A stretch of 49,355 nucleotides of DNA from Acidobacteriota bacterium (GCA_003223115.1 QHXW01000148.1:1-49355), one strand, 5' to 3'; positions 1 through 8,737 are shown, counted from the stretch's first letter. Notes: generated by a model not told the origin, from the sequence alone. Numbers and translations: made by a program.

Positions 1-111
1 TTCTTCCGGCTCGTGCAGCAAGCTGTGGCAGTCGAGCCCGTTCCCCTGGATCGGATTCTTCACCCCGAAGCCAGGCCGAAAAAGAAACCACAATCTGTAG
101 GGGCTACCTGA
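1..111 (+). CDS. Possible C-terminal tail of a truncated upstream gene
   Basis: The frame starting at base 1 is open to a TGA at 109-111 and reads as a Pro/Lys-rich tail ending RPKKKPQSVGAT. The same frame continues after the TGA into the next entry. It may therefore be the end of an upstream gene cut by the window edge, or the front of the same gene split by a nonsense codon. No domain is recognisable. Confidence 0.25.
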   Translation, partial: FFRLVQQAVAVEPVPLDRILHPEARPKKKPQSVGAT

Positions 112-838
112 GTCAAGCAGATACCCACTTCTGGGGATTCCGGCCCCACCGACATTACCGCTGATCCCGGCCTGACGGACATCAAGTCGACCTTCTTCAC
201 CCAATTCGCAGTGGACTTGAATTATTTCGTGTGCCCGCCGGGAACCGATTCCACCACCTGCCCATCGCCAGGGCGAGTGCTGGTGAACGGCCAGAACTTT
301 ATCCAGAACGGCGAGATCTATGTGGGCGCCGGGTCCACGGTCGCGGTTGAGGCGCTACCTAATCCCGGATTTGTATTCGGCGGCTGGGGTCCGGTGCCTG
401 TCGCCGGGGGCGAATCTCAGGCCTTCATCAATTCTTATATCGTGAATCAGCCCATCATTATTCGTCCTGGTTTCGGGTTTGCAGCCGGTATCGGTTTCCA
501 TCGTGACCACGCCTCCGGGCTTGCAGATCCTGGTCGACCGTACACCCATGACCTCGCCCGTGGCCCTCGAGTTGGTGCACCGTCTTGGCCCGTTCAAGCC
601 TGCGCCTCCGGACGGATTTGCCGTTCCGGTCAAACCCAAGTACACACTGGCTGACCCGGTCAAGATCGTGATCGGAGCTCAGGAATTTGACCCGGTGTGG
701 GTCGGCGCGGCGACCGGTCGTGTGGGCCTTACAGTGCAGTTCCACATCACCGACCAGGTTCCGCACGCCACAACAGTGGAACTGAAGATACGCGCCAAAG
801 GGCGTGAAAGCAACAGCGTCCCGCTCACTCTTCAGTAA
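112..838 (+). pseudogene. Broken surface protein with InlB-like repeat and Solibacter-type C-terminal domain
   Basis: Two reading frames join into one sensible protein. The first runs from 112 to about 478 and carries an InlB B-repeat-like unit (GSTVAVEALPNPGFVFGGW, then a motif ending IIIRPGF). The next frame, from about 479 to the TAA at 838, begins PVSVSIVTTPPGLQILVD, a PEGA-like strand. It ends VGLTVQFHITDQVP followed by SNSVPLTLQ, which resembles the TIGR03437 C-terminal domain of Solibacter-type extracellular proteins. No start codon with a ribosome binding site was found, and the frame changes near 478, so the gene is broken or the assembly has an indel. The role is presumably extracellular or cell-surface, by family resemblance only. 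Confidence 0.5.
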
Positions 839-983
839 GTGGAACGGCGGCCCCGCCTGGTATCCGCGCGTCCACCTGTTTCGTGCCGAGATCTGACTCC
901 TATCGCGATCCGGAATATCCACGGGTTGGGATGTTACAGACTCAGGCAAGCCTGAATGACGCCACATCCTGCGGAAATCACGT

Positions 984-2666
984 TCAGGTCAGTTGATCCG
1001 GCGGAACTGCAAGAATAACTTCAACCATAACCGGTTGGCCATCCTGCGCAGCCGGACGAAATTCCCAATGAGTCAGGTATTGCAGGAGCGCTTCACTATA
1101 TGACGGGCGGGCCTGATGGGCGGGCAGAATTCTCAGATCGCGAAACCGCCCCGCCGTATCGAGATATCCATGCACCAACAGATATTCATTGCCGTAGCGC
1201 CAGCCTTCCGGAGGTCGCACGGTCACCATGGGATAGGGAGCGCTCACCGGCGCCGGACTCCCCAATTGAATGATATTTCCAGTTTGGATCGGGCCCTTGT
1301 TATTGGGAAGACAGTATTGCAGGACCCATTCTTTAGGCGCGCCCACCTCGAGGTACACCGTATAGATGGGCCGGCCGGAGAGAGCCTGGGCGGCTTCTTG
1401 AAATCCGACGCTAGAAGAAGATTGGACCACCACCACATCAAATACGCCGTTACTCGAGTGCAGGACACGGAGAGGTTTTCCATTCACCCCCGGAGGTACG
1501 ACCAGCCCGAAAATCCGCCCATCCCCGGGAAGAGAGTGCAACAGTTCGGCAGGACCTTCCGATAGGGAGGCCGAAGCTCCGGATAAGGTGCCCGGCCCAC
1601 CAACTGGTGCATTTTCGAATTCCTGGTCTCTGCCACCGCCTTGCGCGAAAGGACCCGCGCTGCCGGATCCGGTGAGCGCTCCAAATCCTAAATCGAGCGG
1701 GGTGCCGGGCGGGCGCGCCATCTGATTGCCGGCGGGAATCAGCAGAGACCGGAAGGCGTCAACGAGCGGAGCTGGATCGGGCGAAACCGCCAGGACATGC
1801 ACGGGCTGACCGGTGAAAGGATCAATCGAGGAATTCTGTGTAACTTCTTGATTTAGTTTATGTTCAGATACTTGTATCGGCAGGCTTGTGGCAGCCGGCT
1901 GGGGCAGTTGCGGATTCGATGCCGCGAGCGCCGCAGCCATGCTAAGGTCCGCCACCAGGGTTTCGCGATTGGGCATGGTAAGCCGCGGCGGAGAGTCCAG
2001 CTTCGGGGTCTCGGCTGGTGGTTTGAGGTTGCCTGGTTGTACGGGGAGATCGGGCGCAGGCGGTTTGATGCGCGGGTCGGCGGCCCAAAACAGGATTTGC
2101 GGAAGTTGCTTTTCAGCTTGCGGGAGAATATTGGGCGGTAGCTCTGGCTGGAGCAGCGTCTGAGCGGCTGTCTTCCGCACGGGTAGGTCCGGCAATTGGA
2201 ATTTACGCGGTTCCGATTGCAGAGGCTTCGGTGTGTCTACGGCCACCACGGGCGATGGTTCCGGCGGCGATTGCAGACCGTGTTTGGACGCAGACTGGGC
2301 ATCAGGTCCGTGAAGAAAGCGGCGAAGTGCGGACCGTCTCACGGAGAGGTGCGATGGGCCAGCTGCGTGCGCCGAAGTAGGGGGGGAATTACCGGTTGAA
2401 GGCGCCCAGTAGAGGTGATCGGGAAGCTTGATGACCAGCGGCCGCATCGACACTTGCAGCGAATCATCGGTGAACGATAAAATGTCCGAGGCTACGTACA
2501 GCAACGTCAAAGCCACGGAGTGAAGCGCGACCGAGGCCAGCAGAGCGCCCCAGGGCTTGCCCGGGTGCACTTCGAACGCCGTGAATAACGGTGCCTCGGT
2601 GCTGACACGTTTCTTCCCCGAGCCGAACAGCCAGGAAATCAGCGCCAGGATGAGCAGTGCTGGCAT
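984..2666 (-). CDS. TonB-like energy transducer / TonB C-terminal domain protein
   Basis: This 560-residue protein has a hydrophobic N-terminus, a membrane segment at about residues 39-62 (ALLASVALHSVALTLLYVAS), a long Pro-rich periplasmic linker (about 80-330) and a C-terminal TonB_C-like fold at about 480-560. Recognisable parts of that fold are GRFRDLRILPAH, then YSEALLQYLTHWEFRPA and VMVEVILAVP. Family knowledge: such proteins couple inner-membrane energy to outer-membrane receptors. The variant N-terminus and long linker are typical of the many TonB-like proteins of Acidobacteria, so the partner is unknown; a TonB-dependent receptor lies at 33411. It starts 35 bases after the response regulator on the same strand, so the two are probably cotranscribed. 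Confidence 0.65.
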   Translation of the reverse strand: MPALLILALISWLFGSGKKRVSTEAPLFTAFEVHPGKPWGALLASVALHSVALTLLYVASDILSFTDDSLQVSMRPLVIKLPDHLYWAPSTGNSPPTSAHAAGPSHLSVRRSALRRFLHGPDAQSASKHGLQSPPEPSPVVAVDTPKPLQSEPRKFQLPDLPVRKTAAQTLLQPELPPNILPQAEKQLPQILFWAADPRIKPPAPDLPVQPGNLKPPAETPKLDSPPRLTMPNRETLVADLSMAAALAASNPQLPQPAATSLPIQVSEHKLNQEVTQNSSIDPFTGQPVHVLAVSPDPAPLVDAFRSLLIPAGNQMARPPGTPLDLGFGALTGSGSAGPFAQGGGRDQEFENAPVGGPGTLSGASASLSEGPAELLHSLPGDGRIFGLVVPPGVNGKPLRVLHSSNGVFDVVVVQSSSSVGFQEAAQALSGRPIYTVYLEVGAPKEWVLQYCLPNNKGPIQTGNIIQLGSPAPVSAPYPMVTVRPPEGWRYGNEYLLVHGYLDTAGRFRDLRILPAHQARPSYSEALLQYLTHWEFRPAAQDGQPVMVEVILAVPPDQLT

Positions 2667-2701
2667 CGCCTCTTACTCTCCCGGGTAGAGGGATGCGCGT
2701 C

Positions 2702-3451
2702 CTAACTCGCGTTCCGCAGCCTGGGAGGCGCCGGCGACGTCATCCGCAGCGGAGATTTCTCGAGGAAGAGCGCGCGCAGATCCTGCAATTGCGCCGTTTC
2801 GGGAGTAGCCGATCGGTCGGCCGTCACGGGCGCTTTCTCCAGAGTGCCGTGTCCGGTTGTCAGGTTCTTCAAGCCATAAAGCGCCAGCTCAAAGCGGTCC
2901 TTAACTCCGACCTTCTGGAATAAGCGGGAAAGATAGACTTTCACCGTGCCTTCGGAAATCAACAGCATGGATGCGATTTCCTTGTTCTTGAGCCCCTGGC
3001 TGAGCAGGCTGACCAACTGGCCTTCGCGTTTGGTGAGCGCCACGCGCTTGGCCGAAAGGAAGCTATCCGTGAGAGCTTTTTCGAACCAGAACTCGCCTTC
3101 GTTGACGCGCTGGAGACACTTCACCAGCAGGTCTGAGGGCAGCGTCTTGCGCAGAATGCCGCGAACACCCAAAGCCATCGCCTGCAGGGCCAGTTCGGTT
3201 GAAATCGAGTGGACCCACAGCACGATTTTCGCGTTGAGAGAAGCCTTCTTCAGCTCACTCAAGATGCTGAAGGTCACGTCGGAAGTCAGATCAATGAGCA
3301 AAATATCAGGCTCACCTGACTCCAGAATCTCTTTCAACTTGGCGGTGTTGGAGCAAACGCCGGTTAATTGAAAGCCTTCCACGCTGACCAGGATGGCTTC
3401 GAGGCCTTTGGCCAGAATGGGTTCATCACTGAACAACAGCGTTCGTATCAT
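2702..3451 (-). CDS. LuxR/NarL-type response regulator
   Basis: This is a two-domain response regulator of 249 residues if started at the ATG at 3451 (MIRTLLFSDEP). The frame is open to a TTG at 3505, but the receiver domain begins at this ATG. The receiver has acidic residues D9/E10, phospho-acceptor D54 in LLIDL and the conserved lysine in GILRKTLP. The C-terminal helix-turn-helix shows LTKREGQLVSLLSQGLKNKEI and ISEGTVKVYLSRL, which is GerE/LuxR type. It lies upstream of the TonB-like gene and divergent from the PilZ-tad operon, so it is a natural candidate regulator of either. No cognate kinase is adjacent. Confidence 0.85.
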   Translation of the reverse strand: MIRTLLFSDEPILAKGLEAILVSVEGFQLTGVCSNTAKLKEILESGEPDILLIDLTSDVTFSILSELKKASLNAKIVLWVHSISTELALQAMALGVRGILRKTLPSDLLVKCLQRVNEGEFWFEKALTDSFLSAKRVALTKREGQLVSLLSQGLKNKEIASMLLISEGTVKVYLSRLFQKVGVKDRFELALYGLKNLTTGHGTLEKAPVTADRSATPETAQLQDLRALFLEKSPLRMTSPAPPRLRNAS

Positions 3452-3632
3452 AACGCACAGTAGAATATCATCGCTATTAACCAAAAAGCTAGCTATTTTT
3501 TGCAATTTTGCTTAATTATTCGGGAATTCATCTCAGGTATTTCCACAGCCCGGATTTCCAGGGGCAGGCCGGAGGCGGCTTTGGACACCCTCCTAACGTT
3601 TGTGTACAGGCGTGTATCATCTTTTTTCGGTA

Positions 3633-3661
3633 TTGATCCGCAACCGATTAACAATTAAAGT
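3633..3661 (+). promoter_or_regulatory. Weak sigma70-like promoter candidate for the tad operon
   Basis: TTGATC (3633-3638) and TAAAGT (3656-3661) are separated by 17 bases in the 234-base AT-rich gap between the divergent regulator and PilZ genes. Each hexamer matches the consensus at 4 of 6 positions. The transcript would start about 15-20 bases upstream of the PilZ ATG. This is pattern matching only. Confidence 0.3.
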
Positions 3662-3685
3662 GCTGAGGTATCTGGATTTTACCGC

Positions 3686-4063
3686 ATGAACAGGCGCGAG
3701 TGCCCGCGTATGGACGTGAAGCTGAAGTGCCATGTGGCGCTAATGAAAGGCTGGCCGCAAGGTCTTGCCGGACTTACTGAAAACATTAGCAGAAGCGGGA
3801 TTTTGATGATTTGCCCGCCGGGCGGAAATGCGGGGCAGCCGAAGGTCGGCGAAATGGTCACAGTGGAGATTGAGCTGCCGGAAAATCCCGTGTTTGGAAG
3901 GAAGTGCATTCACTGTCAGGCGACGGTGGTGCGCGTGGGCGGCCATGACGGCGAGCCGGTTCAACTGGCTTTTAGCATAAATCAAATGAAATTCACGGAA
4001 TATATGACCTCGGAGCCGGAATTGGGAGAAGTCGAGACAGGCGCTGGCCAGTCTCGCGCATAG
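3686..4063 (+). CDS. PilZ-domain protein (predicted c-di-GMP receptor)
   Basis: This 125-residue protein is a single PilZ domain. The N-terminal arginine motif is RRECPR (residues 3-8) and the second c-di-GMP-contacting motif is NISRSGI. A beta-barrel-like segment ending VQLAFSI follows. Family knowledge: these two motifs bind cyclic di-GMP. The gene is the first of the rightward cluster and ends 9 bases before the first tadE. This suggests post-translational control of Tad pilus assembly or adhesion by c-di-GMP. The target is not visible from the sequence. Confidence 0.85.
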   Translation: MNRRECPRMDVKLKCHVALMKGWPQGLAGLTENISRSGILMICPPGGNAGQPKVGEMVTVEIELPENPVFGRKCIHCQATVVRVGGHDGEPVQLAFSINQMKFTEYMTSEPELGEVETGAGQSRA

Positions 4064-4072
4064 GCACGGACA

Positions 4073-4531
4073 ATGTCTCGAAAAAGAAAATCTCAGCAAT
4101 CACGCGGGCACGCTGTCATCGAGGTCTCGCTGATGGCGCCGTGGATTTTCTTTTTGTTCATGGGAACGGTGGGTTTCGGATTTTACGCGTCTGCGGCGAT
4201 TGCGACTCAAAACGCTGCGCGCGAGGCTGTGGATCAGACTTCGGCGAACACCAGCACGGCGGCCGACGCCACTTTGGCCTGCGATTCCGCGCGTCAGGAA
4301 TTGAAGTCGTTGCCCAATATGGCGGGCACAAGCGGATGCGCCGTTGCGGCGGCTTCGGTCAGTCAGATTTTGCCGGTGGCAGTCACGGCTGCCCAGGTAG
4401 TCGGGCCAGACAGCTTTCAGGCTTCGCAGGTTTCGGTGACTTATCAGACGATTCCCATGATCCCGATGCCCGGTTTGATGGGGCAGATGAACATCACGCG
4501 CACGGCGGTAATGAGAATCAAGGATCAATGA
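4073..4531 (+). CDS. tadE: TadE-like pseudopilin 1
   Basis: This 152-residue protein has a short basic leader and then G-HAVIEVSL, which fits a type IVb prepilin site (cleavage after Gly, Glu at +5), followed by a hydrophobic segment (APWIFFLFMGTVGFGFYAS). The rest is a small Ala/Thr-rich periplasmic domain with Cys residues. TadE-type pseudopilins are processed by the prepilin peptidase and are needed for Flp fibre assembly. The stop TGA overlaps the ATG of the next gene. Confidence 0.8.
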   Translation: MSRKRKSQQSRGHAVIEVSLMAPWIFFLFMGTVGFGFYASAAIATQNAAREAVDQTSANTSTAADATLACDSARQELKSLPNMAGTSGCAVAAASVSQILPVAVTAAQVVGPDSFQASQVSVTYQTIPMIPMPGLMGQMNITRTAVMRIKDQ

Positions 4532-5049
4532 TCATGCCATGGCTGAGCGACAGGGAACGCGGCTGGACATCGATCGAGTTTACGCTCGTCGGAATCCCCA
4601 TGATGTTCATTTTGGTTTCGACGTTTGAAGTGGTGCGTGGGATGTGGACTTATCACACCCTGGCATATTCGGTCAAAGAAGGCACGCGTTATGCCAGCGT
4701 CCACGGCTACACCTGCACGCAAGCTCCGAACACCTGTGCGGTGACGGTTGCGCAAGTCGTGCAGAAGGTAATCGATTCGGGAGCGGGCCTGATTTCAGAT
4801 CAACTGAATTTGACATTGGTTTCCAACACCGGGTCCATCAGTTGCAGGCCGGCTTCGACCTGCATCTCACCGACGTTAGACAACACCGTCTGGCCACAAG
4901 CTCCCGGAAATACCGCCGGCAGCCCGGTTGAAATCCACGCGAACTATCCGTTCCAATCAGCTCTTTCCATGATCAGGCCCGGCGCAGGCAGCGCGAATTT
5001 TGGTCTGGTGAATTTCACGGCTTCGTCGAGAGAGGCAGTGCAGTATTGA
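4528..5049 (+). CDS. tadE: TadE-like pseudopilin 2
   Basis: The gene starts at ATG 4528, overlapping the stop of the previous gene (ATGA); ATG 4534 is an alternative. The protein has about 173 residues. The motif RERG-WTSIEFTL is a type IVb processing site with Glu at +5 and Phe at +6, followed by a membrane segment (VGIPMMFILVSTFEVVRG). A conserved TadE-like stretch (SVKEGTRYASVHG) comes next. Its C-terminal domain holds several Cys residues, possibly in disulphides. It is probably a minor pilin or assembly factor. Confidence 0.8.
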   Translation: MIMPWLSDRERGWTSIEFTLVGIPMMFILVSTFEVVRGMWTYHTLAYSVKEGTRYASVHGYTCTQAPNTCAVTVAQVVQKVIDSGAGLISDQLNLTLVSNTGSISCRPASTCISPTLDNTVWPQAPGNTAGSPVEIHANYPFQSALSMIRPGAGSANFGLVNFTASSREAVQY

Positions 5050-5056
5050 GGCGCTC

Positions 5057-6805
5057 ATGAACTCGGTGAATCGAGCCAATCGCGGCCAAGTACTGATTAT
5101 GGTCACGACCAGTCTGATTGCTTTGTGCGGCATTATGGGCTTGGCCGTCGACCTCGGTTGGGGCTACCAGGTCAAGAAGTCCGCGCAGTCAGCGGCTGAC
5201 GCAGCGGCGCTAGCCACGGCTGAGCAGGCCTTGCAACAAGTGGGCCAGGCCAGCATGTTCTCCTGCGGCACGAAAGTGACTTGCCAGGCAGTCAGGAGCT
5301 GCGGCTCGCCGGTGCCCAATCCGCCGGTCACCAACATCGACTACGGCTGCCTTTACGCGCTGCAGAACGGCTTCTCATTTGGAGGCAACAATAACCGCCA
5401 GAACGTCACGGTTGAGGCCAATACAACCACTCCGGCACCCACTGCGCCGGGCGTTTTCGTTGATTATTGGGCAACGGTGCGAGTGACCGAGCAGGTCCCG
5501 CAGTTGTTCTCGGCTGTAGTGCAGTTTCCATGGGCGAAGGCGAGTTCGCGCGCTACGGCCGCAGTCGTCGACAGCCCAGTGCCGGGATCGATCTATCTGA
5601 TCGACCGGCAGAATGATTCCGGTCCCAATGGAACTGGAGTGAATCTTTCCATGCAGGGGGGCGGCTCGATCACCGCGACCGGTGCCGTGTACATGGCCTC
5701 CACCTCGAGTGGAAATTCTACTTATGCCGGACACCTGGGCGGCAGCGCGAGAGTGGACGCCGCGTATGTCGGCATCCGCGGCAGCGGGACGTTCGATAAT
5801 CCGTCCAACGTCACGCCCTCTCCGACGGGCGGCTTGCCGGATTCGCAGAATTTCAAGGATCCCCTGACGGGTAAGGGTCAACCGCCACCGCCCACGGCGG
5901 CTCAAGCGCCCGCTACGCCCGTTTCGGGAGGCAAGATCACCGGCGGTCATGGAAACAGTTGCACCACTCTCACTCCGGGCTCTTATTACGCTGCCGGCAA
6001 CAATGGAAATCCGACCAACAATCCCATCAGCATCACCGGATGCGTGACCTTTTCCGCTGGCGCCGGCGCTTTCGGCAACTACGTGTTTTTTGGCGGTGTG
6101 AACTTTAGCAGCCCCGGCACGGTGGTGACGATGGCGCCCGGCCGCTATATCTTCGCGGGCGTGAATGGTCCGCAGAACTCCGTTTATTCGCAGTCCAACG
6201 GCGTGACGGTTCAGGATCAGACGCCAATGGTGGGCGGCAACATGGTCGCCAATGCGGATGCAGGCGAACTTCTGGTCTTTACAGACGGAAGCTATCCGGG
6301 CCTCTACGTTCCGCCCGCACTCGCGGCAAGCAACTTTCAGTTCGGCAGTGTGAGCGTGCAGATGGGCAACAACGCGCAGTCAGCCATCAACCTGCATGGC
6401 CTAAATGTAAATGCGGCGGAGCTCCCATCGGAATTGAAGACCTTCGCGCCGACGGTCATGTGGCAGGACCAAGGGAACTCGAAGGTCCTGTACGACGCGA
6501 ACGGAAACATCGATACCAGTTGCGCCGGCAAGATCAACAGCCCCTGCACGAATAACGACCCCACGGTGACGACCAACGGCGGCAATCCGTCCACGTCGAT
6601 GCAGCTCCAGGCGACGCCCGGTTTGCATCTCTATGGACTCCTGTACCAGCCTCGTGGAGCTGCTCTGGAGATGCAGGGTTCCGGCTTGGTATCCACGCCG
6701 ATGGTGATCATCACCGGAACACTGAAGATGGGCGGCAGCCCGACTATTCTGCAGCCGCTGACGAATACCGGTTTGATCCGCAGGATGGTGGCGCTGGTTG
6801 AGTGA
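5057..6805 (+). CDS. tadG: TadG-like pilus assembly protein
   Basis: This 582-residue protein has one N-terminal membrane segment (VLIMVTTSLIALCGIMGLAV) and then VDLGWGYQVKKSAQSAADAA, the hallmark of TadG/Tad-like N-terminal domains. A long Gly/Asn/Ser-rich extracytoplasmic domain follows. The prepilin Glu at +5 is absent, unlike the two TadE genes before it. It starts 7 bases after the previous stop. Family knowledge: TadG is a membrane-anchored protein of the Tad machine, with a role in fibre or periplasmic assembly that is not well defined. Confidence 0.8.
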   Translation: MNSVNRANRGQVLIMVTTSLIALCGIMGLAVDLGWGYQVKKSAQSAADAAALATAEQALQQVGQASMFSCGTKVTCQAVRSCGSPVPNPPVTNIDYGCLYALQNGFSFGGNNNRQNVTVEANTTTPAPTAPGVFVDYWATVRVTEQVPQLFSAVVQFPWAKASSRATAAVVDSPVPGSIYLIDRQNDSGPNGTGVNLSMQGGGSITATGAVYMASTSSGNSTYAGHLGGSARVDAAYVGIRGSGTFDNPSNVTPSPTGGLPDSQNFKDPLTGKGQPPPPTAAQAPATPVSGGKITGGHGNSCTTLTPGSYYAAGNNGNPTNNPISITGCVTFSAGAGAFGNYVFFGGVNFSSPGTVVTMAPGRYIFAGVNGPQNSVYSQSNGVTVQDQTPMVGGNMVANADAGELLVFTDGSYPGLYVPPALAASNFQFGSVSVQMGNNAQSAINLHGLNVNAAELPSELKTFAPTVMWQDQGNSKVLYDANGNIDTSCAGKINSPCTNNDPTVTTNGGNPSTSMQLQATPGLHLYGLLYQPRGAALEMQGSGLVSTPMVIITGTLKMGGSPTILQPLTNTGLIRRMVALVE

Positions 6806-6806
6806 T

Positions 6807-8480
6807 ATGGAAGCCTTGAAGCCCAATCCGGTGATCCGCTTGCTTCCGTCGCTGACGGATCTGGCGTTCCTCATGCCCGCTGCCTTCGTGTTTCTACGCA
6901 TGAACGGCGCGCCCGGCATGCTGGGTGACGGCGACACGGGATGGCACGTGCGCACGGGAGAATGGATTCTAGCCAACGGTCGTGTTCCCAGCCAGGACAT
7001 TTTCTCCTACACCAAAGCCGGCGAGCCCTGGTTCGCCTGGGAGTGGCTGTGGGACGTGAGCTTCGCGTGGATGTACCGTCACGGGGGCATGGCCGCGGTA
7101 GTACTGGCCAGTCTGCTGGTGATCTCGGCGACCTCGGTTCTACTCTTCCGGCTGGTTCGGCGAAGGTGCGGGAATGCTCTCATCGCTATTGGCGTCATGT
7201 TCCTGGTTACCGGCGGGTGCGCCATTCACTATCTGGCGCGGCCGCATCTGTTCACGTTCTTATTCATTGTCATCTTCTATTCGATTCTCGAACGTGTACG
7301 GGAAGGCGAGATCCGTTTGTTGTGGTGGCTGCCTGCTCTGACCGTGTTGTGGACCAATATCCATGGTGCATTCTTTGTTGGAATTTTCCTTGCCGGTGCC
7401 TACGCCGTCGGCGAGCTGATCAGCGCCGTCACGAACGCGGACTCGCGCCAGCGCCTCGAGGCCGCGCGGCGCAGCACACCCTATCTGATGGCCGCCGGGG
7501 GATGTCTCCTGGCGAGCTTCATTAATCCATACACGTATCATCTCCACCGCCACATTGTGGAGTACTTGACGGACAAATATCAGTATCAGAGCATCGGCGA
7601 ATTTCAGTCCTTTAACTTCCACCATCCGGTGACGATGTTTTTCGAGCCCATGCTGCTGGCCGCGTTTGGAGCAGCGGTGTGGAGCTTGATCAAACGGCAA
7701 TACGTTTACGCCATTTTGATTCTCGGCTGGGCGCACCTGGCGTTGACCGTGGTGCGGAATGAGCCGATCTTCATGCTGCTGGCCGGGCTGCCGGTTGCCG
7801 TGTTTCTCGAGAGCATGGTGTCGAGTGTGGTGGGCGCCAATGTGGCCGGCATACTGCGGCGCACGGCGCTGCACTTCCGAAATTTTTCCGCAGACTTCAC
7901 GGCCACCGACAGCATCTCGCGGGCTCACGTGACCAGCTTCGCAGCGCTGGCGCTGTTGACAGCGCTCTTCTATGCGCCCCATCCGCCGGCGAACTGCCGG
8001 GCCGAATACGATGCGCGGCATTATCCGGCCAAAGCGGTCGAGATGCTCCAGAAGGCGAGCGCACCCGAAACCATTTTTACTGACGATGAATGGGGCGACT
8101 ATCTGATCTATCGCCTCTATCCAGGCAAGAAAGTTTTTATCGACGGCAGGAGTGACTTCTACGGTCCAAAATTCAACCAGAAGTATCTGGATGTGATGAA
8201 CGTCCGCTACGACTGGGAAAGTAATCTGAACCGGTATCACGTAGACACCATTCTCCTGCCGCCGAACTCTCCTCTGGCTGCCACGCTAAAAGAGTCGCGG
8301 CACTGGCACCCCATCTATGACGATGGAGTAGCTATTGTGTTCCGGGCCGGCGCTCTTGGGGGGAGGAACCAAGTTTCCGTCGTTTCAAGCGATGGAAAGT
8401 ACCGTGATCATAGGATCGCGAAACCACAACCCGGTGATCGGACGATCACAATATCAAACCTGAGGAGTGAACCATCATGA
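6807..8480 (+). CDS. Polytopic GT-C-like membrane protein inside the tad operon
   Basis: This protein of about 557 residues starts at ATG 6807, one base after the tadG stop; TTG 6798 is an alternative. It has many membrane segments over residues ~1-380 and a soluble C-terminal domain (about 400-530). The first extracytoplasmic loop carries an acidic motif, GDGDTGWHVRTGEWIL, followed by PWFAWEWLWDV. That layout is typical of GT-C glycosyltransferase-like proteins using lipid-linked sugars; this is an inference, as no family name is certain. A paralogue lies at 21765-23393. The TGA overlaps the ATG of the first pilin gene, so it is translated with the pilins. It is not one of the standard tad genes. 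Confidence 0.7.
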   Translation: MEALKPNPVIRLLPSLTDLAFLMPAAFVFLRMNGAPGMLGDGDTGWHVRTGEWILANGRVPSQDIFSYTKAGEPWFAWEWLWDVSFAWMYRHGGMAAVVLASLLVISATSVLLFRLVRRRCGNALIAIGVMFLVTGGCAIHYLARPHLFTFLFIVIFYSILERVREGEIRLLWWLPALTVLWTNIHGAFFVGIFLAGAYAVGELISAVTNADSRQRLEAARRSTPYLMAAGGCLLASFINPYTYHLHRHIVEYLTDKYQYQSIGEFQSFNFHHPVTMFFEPMLLAAFGAAVWSLIKRQYVYAILILGWAHLALTVVRNEPIFMLLAGLPVAVFLESMVSSVVGANVAGILRRTALHFRNFSADFTATDSISRAHVTSFAALALLTALFYAPHPPANCRAEYDARHYPAKAVEMLQKASAPETIFTDDEWGDYLIYRLYPGKKVFIDGRSDFYGPKFNQKYLDVMNVRYDWESNLNRYHVDTILLPPNSPLAATLKESRHWHPIYDDGVAIVFRAGALGGRNQVSVVSSDGKYRDHRIAKPQPGDRTITISNLRSEPS

Positions 8481-8662
8481 AGACGTTGCTGTACAACTTT
8501 TTGCAGGATGAGCAAGGCCAGGACCTGATCGAATATACACTGCTTCTGGCTTTCGTGTGCTTGGCATCGGCCGCTCTGTTTATCAGCGCTGGCGGCAGCG
8601 TAGCGGGCATCTGGACGGCGACCAACTCCAGGCTGAGTGTAGCCAACACGTCGGCGAGCTAG
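8477..8662 (+). CDS. flp: Flp/Fap type IVb prepilin 1
   Basis: This is a 61-residue prepilin with leader MKTLLYNFLQDEQG, cut after Gly14, and a mature start QDLIEYTLLLAF with Glu at +5 and Tyr at +6, the defining Flp motif. The hydrophobic helix and short polar tail are the usual size. The ATG overlaps the stop of the membrane-protein gene (ATGA). It is followed by a strong stem-loop before the next pilin. Flp subunits polymerise into the adhesive Tad fibre. Confidence 0.93.
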   Translation: MKTLLYNFLQDEQGQDLIEYTLLLAFVCLASAALFISAGGSVAGIWTATNSRLSVANTSAS

Positions 8663-8673
8663 TTCAAGAACCG

Positions 8674-8704
8674 GCGGAGGAACATGAACCACCTGTTCCT
8701 CCGC
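8674..8704 (+). promoter_or_regulatory. Strong stem-loop between pilin genes 1 and 2
   Basis: A perfect 10-bp stem (8674-8683 with 8695-8704, GCGGAGGAAC pairing with GTTCCTCCGC) encloses an 11-base loop and lies just after the first pilin stop. No T-tract follows, so it is more likely an RNA-processing or stability hairpin, or a partial attenuator, than a full terminator. It could set the ratio of pilin 1 to downstream products. The pairing is seen directly; the role is inferred. Confidence 0.6.
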
Positions 8705-8737
8705 TATTGACTCGACGTACGTCAAGGAGAAACGAAC

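Noticed and set aside
942-955. Palindrome TCAGGCAAGCCTGA between convergent genes
   Set aside because: The 2-base loop and lack of T-tract make it a poor terminator; noted only as a weak candidate.
7260-8240. Minus-strand open frame of 326 codons
   Set aside because: It is a shadow of the GT-C-like tad gene, which has a paralogue confirming the plus-strand frame.
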